Source of the DNA: Panax quinquefolius
Taxonomy: Eukaryota > Streptophyta > Magnoliopsida > Apiales > Araliaceae
Direction of reading: 5' to 3'
Assembly: GCA_020205615.1 (NCBI GenBank)
Contig: CM035166.1
Location: forward strand, 82,017,135-82,081,134
DNA: 64,000 bases
In this document: piece by piece, positions 61,597-64,000 of the stretch
How positions within the stretch are numbered: position 1 is the stretch's first letter
Layout: each line of letters starts with the position of its first letter
The notes under the pieces: generated by a model
The model's input: the letters and a program-made list of their open reading frames with translations, nothing else
What the model was told of the DNA's origin: nothing
The model's database searches: none
Made by a program: the position numbers and the translations under genes

Positions 61597-63471
61597 TGTT
61601 AGGTTTGTAATATTCATAACGCAATCAAATTGCATAAAAGTGAGGAAGCGTGGTAAAAATCAGAGTTTAAAATTTTACAAACCATATACCCGGATCATCC
61701 TTTATGCATAATTATTAATTAAACGAAAAGATAAAGAATAAATCATACCCTTGAAGATCGAGCTTCTCTCTGTACAAGTTCACCTCCAATCCTTTTCGCT
61801 CAACTTGAATCCACCGGTTTGGTTCCTTCCTTCGATCAACGTTAGCCACCCAAATGTTTGGCAATCAGAGGTGATCCACCAAGGAAGAAGAAAATTCAAG
61901 AAGATGGGTGGTTGGCTAAACCCTAGTTTTTCTATCTCTATAGAAAATGTGTATCTCCCAACAACTTGGAATTATTACGTATGTTGAAAAATCAACAACC
62001 CCATACACCACCCATAATAAGACTCCTCTTATTTATAGATGTGGGCAAACCCATCTTAACAATTATGAATTGGGTTTTATTTAATTAATTAAATTCTTTT
62101 AATTAATTAAGCTCCCTAATCTTATTAGGGATAATTAATTAAACTCTTTTAATTAATTTAACTTCCTAATCCAATTAGGAATAAATGAGAGTACTTATAT
62201 TAAATTAATTCCTAAACTCTTTTAGAAATTAAAATAATAATAATTGTAATAATATTAATAAGACTCCTCTTATTAATTTATATTTAATATTTCTAAAATA
62301 TTAAATAATAATATTAAGCTATTTAATTTATTCTATCACCATAGATTAAATTAAATATACATAACATATTATTACGATTATGCCATTAACTTCTTAAATA
62401 ATTATTCTTCCTTTTATGGTGTGACCCTTTAGGTTCTCCATATTAAACCTGGCCAGAATAAATCAATTAGAACAATTCTAATCTTATTTAAATAAATAAA
62501 TTAAACAATTAATTTATTTAAATAATATTTATTCTACAATAGGATAAGCCTCTCCCAAGCGATCAACGACTTTCCAGATAATATAGATTTCAACATTAAT
62601 CATTAAAGAACCTTTGAGTAAATAGTTACCGCAGACAATTCAATCCTTCCACCATACAATGTCCCAATTAAATATAAGACATGGAATTACCGTCAAGTCT
62701 TATTTTATTTAATTATATGTATTTCGATCCTTAAATGCACAACTCAAATAATGCAAATTAGAAACTCCTTTCTAATTTCATTCTCGCCGCCAAGGACTAT
62801 CTGGGTTGTCATTTATCGAATCACATAGGACATTTCTCTTCTTTTATTAGAAGTGGTAGATTCTTTATTGATCATACATTATCTCCATGTACAACTTATT
62901 ATACCCAAGCATACCCTTTGATATACCCTAAGGGTCTTAAGGAATAAGTCAAAGTATAACTCATCATACACAAGATACTATGATGATCTCAAGTCCAAGG
63001 ATCACTTGTACTACTATCACTACAGAATTCCTATCGACAGCAAATAAAACTCCATTAGGTATTCCTTAGCGAGCCAACGCTCAAATGAACTTATTCTCTA
63101 ATAAGCACCTACATACTTGCTTTAGTGTCTCCACACAAATGATCATGAGATCAATCATCCTCATCCAATGAGCAAGTTAACGTATGTACCAATCTATCCG
63201 GATTCACTAATCCCCAATTTAGTAATCCAATGATTGGGAACTATTTTAGTTTTAAGCTTTCTAAGAATTTAGATCTCATTAGAATGATCATCATCATTAT
63301 TCTAAAAGCATTGCTTAAAACTATGGGTTTATCACATATTATAAAACAGCATCATGTAGATAATTAAAAGCCTTTAATAAATTAATACTTTTTATTAATA
63401 AATGAATAAGATTGTTACAAAGTATATGCTTTATCATCAAACATGATTGGCTTGTGTGTATACTACTTTCA
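61597..63471 (-). repeat. 5' LTR of element H
   Basis: The partner of 54158-56028; it starts TGTTAGG beside the primer site. A TATA box lies at about 62027-62039. Confidence 0.92.
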
Positions 63472-64000
63472 TTTTCGCCCGCCATGCGGTAATCCACATA
63501 GACAGATCATTTCCACAATTTAATAAGAAATGAATACGAAGGATCATTCACCATGCATGTGGTAATCCACATGGACATGTTATTCCAACAGAATAATAAA
63601 GAATGGAATAATAGAAGGATTCACCATGTGTGTGATAGACTGCACAGACATGTTATTCCCAACAGAATAATAATAAATGGAACGAACCAGTCCCGCCAGA
63701 AACGCATGGCCAGGATATTAAACAGAATAATAAATAATGGAACCCAGTCCGTACAGTAAATGCACGCATGTGATATTCGACGAGAATAATAAAGAACGAA
63801 ATATTAGAAGAATTTTACCATGTATGCGGTACTTAAGACATAAATGATTATTCCAATAGAATAATAAGAATGGAATAACAAATGTAATTCACCGTGCATG
63901 TGATAGATCAAGATGATAAAAGTTATTCCAAATGTAATAATAAAGAATGGAATAACAAAAGAATTTCACCATGTATGCGGTTTACAGATAAATAGGTTAT
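63472..64000 (-). repeat. Tekay-type LTR sequence after H, running out of the window
   Basis: Begins with ggtaatccacat-type words and atcatttccacaattt, which match the reverse complement of the G LTR near 53.64 kb. Repeated units with GTTATTCC ... GGAATAAC then follow to the end. It is the minus LTR sense and probably the continuation of F. Confidence 0.75.

Larger units (their letters stand above)
54158..63471 (-). mobile_element. Element H: decayed Ty1/Copia retrotransposon
   Basis: Two similar direct repeats of 1.87 kb, a primer site, a polypurine tract, and pol pieces in Copia order on the minus strand: gag (about 58.9 kb), integrase end (57.6-57.2), RT (57.08-56.79), RNase H (56.34-56.06). 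I see no convincing target duplication (attat on the left, ttttc on the right). Confidence 0.88.

Noticed and set aside
54153..63476. A 5-bp target duplication around H (attat / ttttc)
   Set aside because: Only two of five bases agree; flanks are decayed, so no claim is made.
1..64000. Host genes, tRNA, rRNA, centromeric satellite or telomere repeats
   Set aside because: I looked on both strands and saw no cloverleaf, no conserved host protein, no long regular satellite and no TTTAGGG run.

Overview
The window looks like repeat-rich, AT-rich nuclear DNA of a flowering plant, probably a eudicot; I cannot name the species. I find no intact host gene, no tRNA or rRNA gene and nothing prokaryotic. 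Almost all 64 kb is LTR retrotransposons nested inside one another. Elements are named S, A, B, C, D, E, F, G and H here.

Layout. S (1-8026, minus) has a long LTR (5057-8026), an initiator-tRNA-Met-type primer site, a mostly non-coding body with many CTACGAT words, and a decayed gene resembling the plant retroelement envelope-like family. It sits inside A (8027-11047, minus), a decayed Ty3/Gypsy pol of Tekay/Del chromovirus type. A is cut at its gag zinc knuckle by B, a related LTR end (11048-12055). B is cut by C (12056-18692, plus), a Tekay-like element with an intact extra coiled-coil ORF before gag. C is cut inside reverse transcriptase by D, a Tat/Ogre-lineage Ty3 element on the minus strand (18693-30201 and 39945 to about 43025). 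D carries two antisense accessory genes (21.6-25.6 kb): one resembles the plant mobile domain and has a credible 80-bp intron, the other resembles the DUF7745 type and ends in a coiled coil. D is split by E (30202-39944, minus), a full-length Tekay-like element with two LTRs and a perfect TACAA target-site duplication.

Right part. F (about 43026-43901, minus) keeps a gag piece, a primer site and an LTR end. Its LTR is cut by G (43902 to about 53757, plus), a Tekay-like element with a recognisable chromodomain. F LTR sequence seems to resume at about 53.83-54.16 kb. It is then cut by H (54158-63471, minus), a decayed Ty1/Copia element with 1.87-kb LTRs, the Copia order integrase-RT-RNase H, and a long leader full of short hairpins. 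F-like LTR sequence continues from 63472 to the end.

Insertion order from the junctions: A before B before C before D before E; A before S; F before G and H. No element looks autonomous now. The best candidates for something little described are the paired antisense genes of D, the extra ORF of C, the CTACGAT words of S, and the palindrome arrays in the Tekay LTRs and the H leader.
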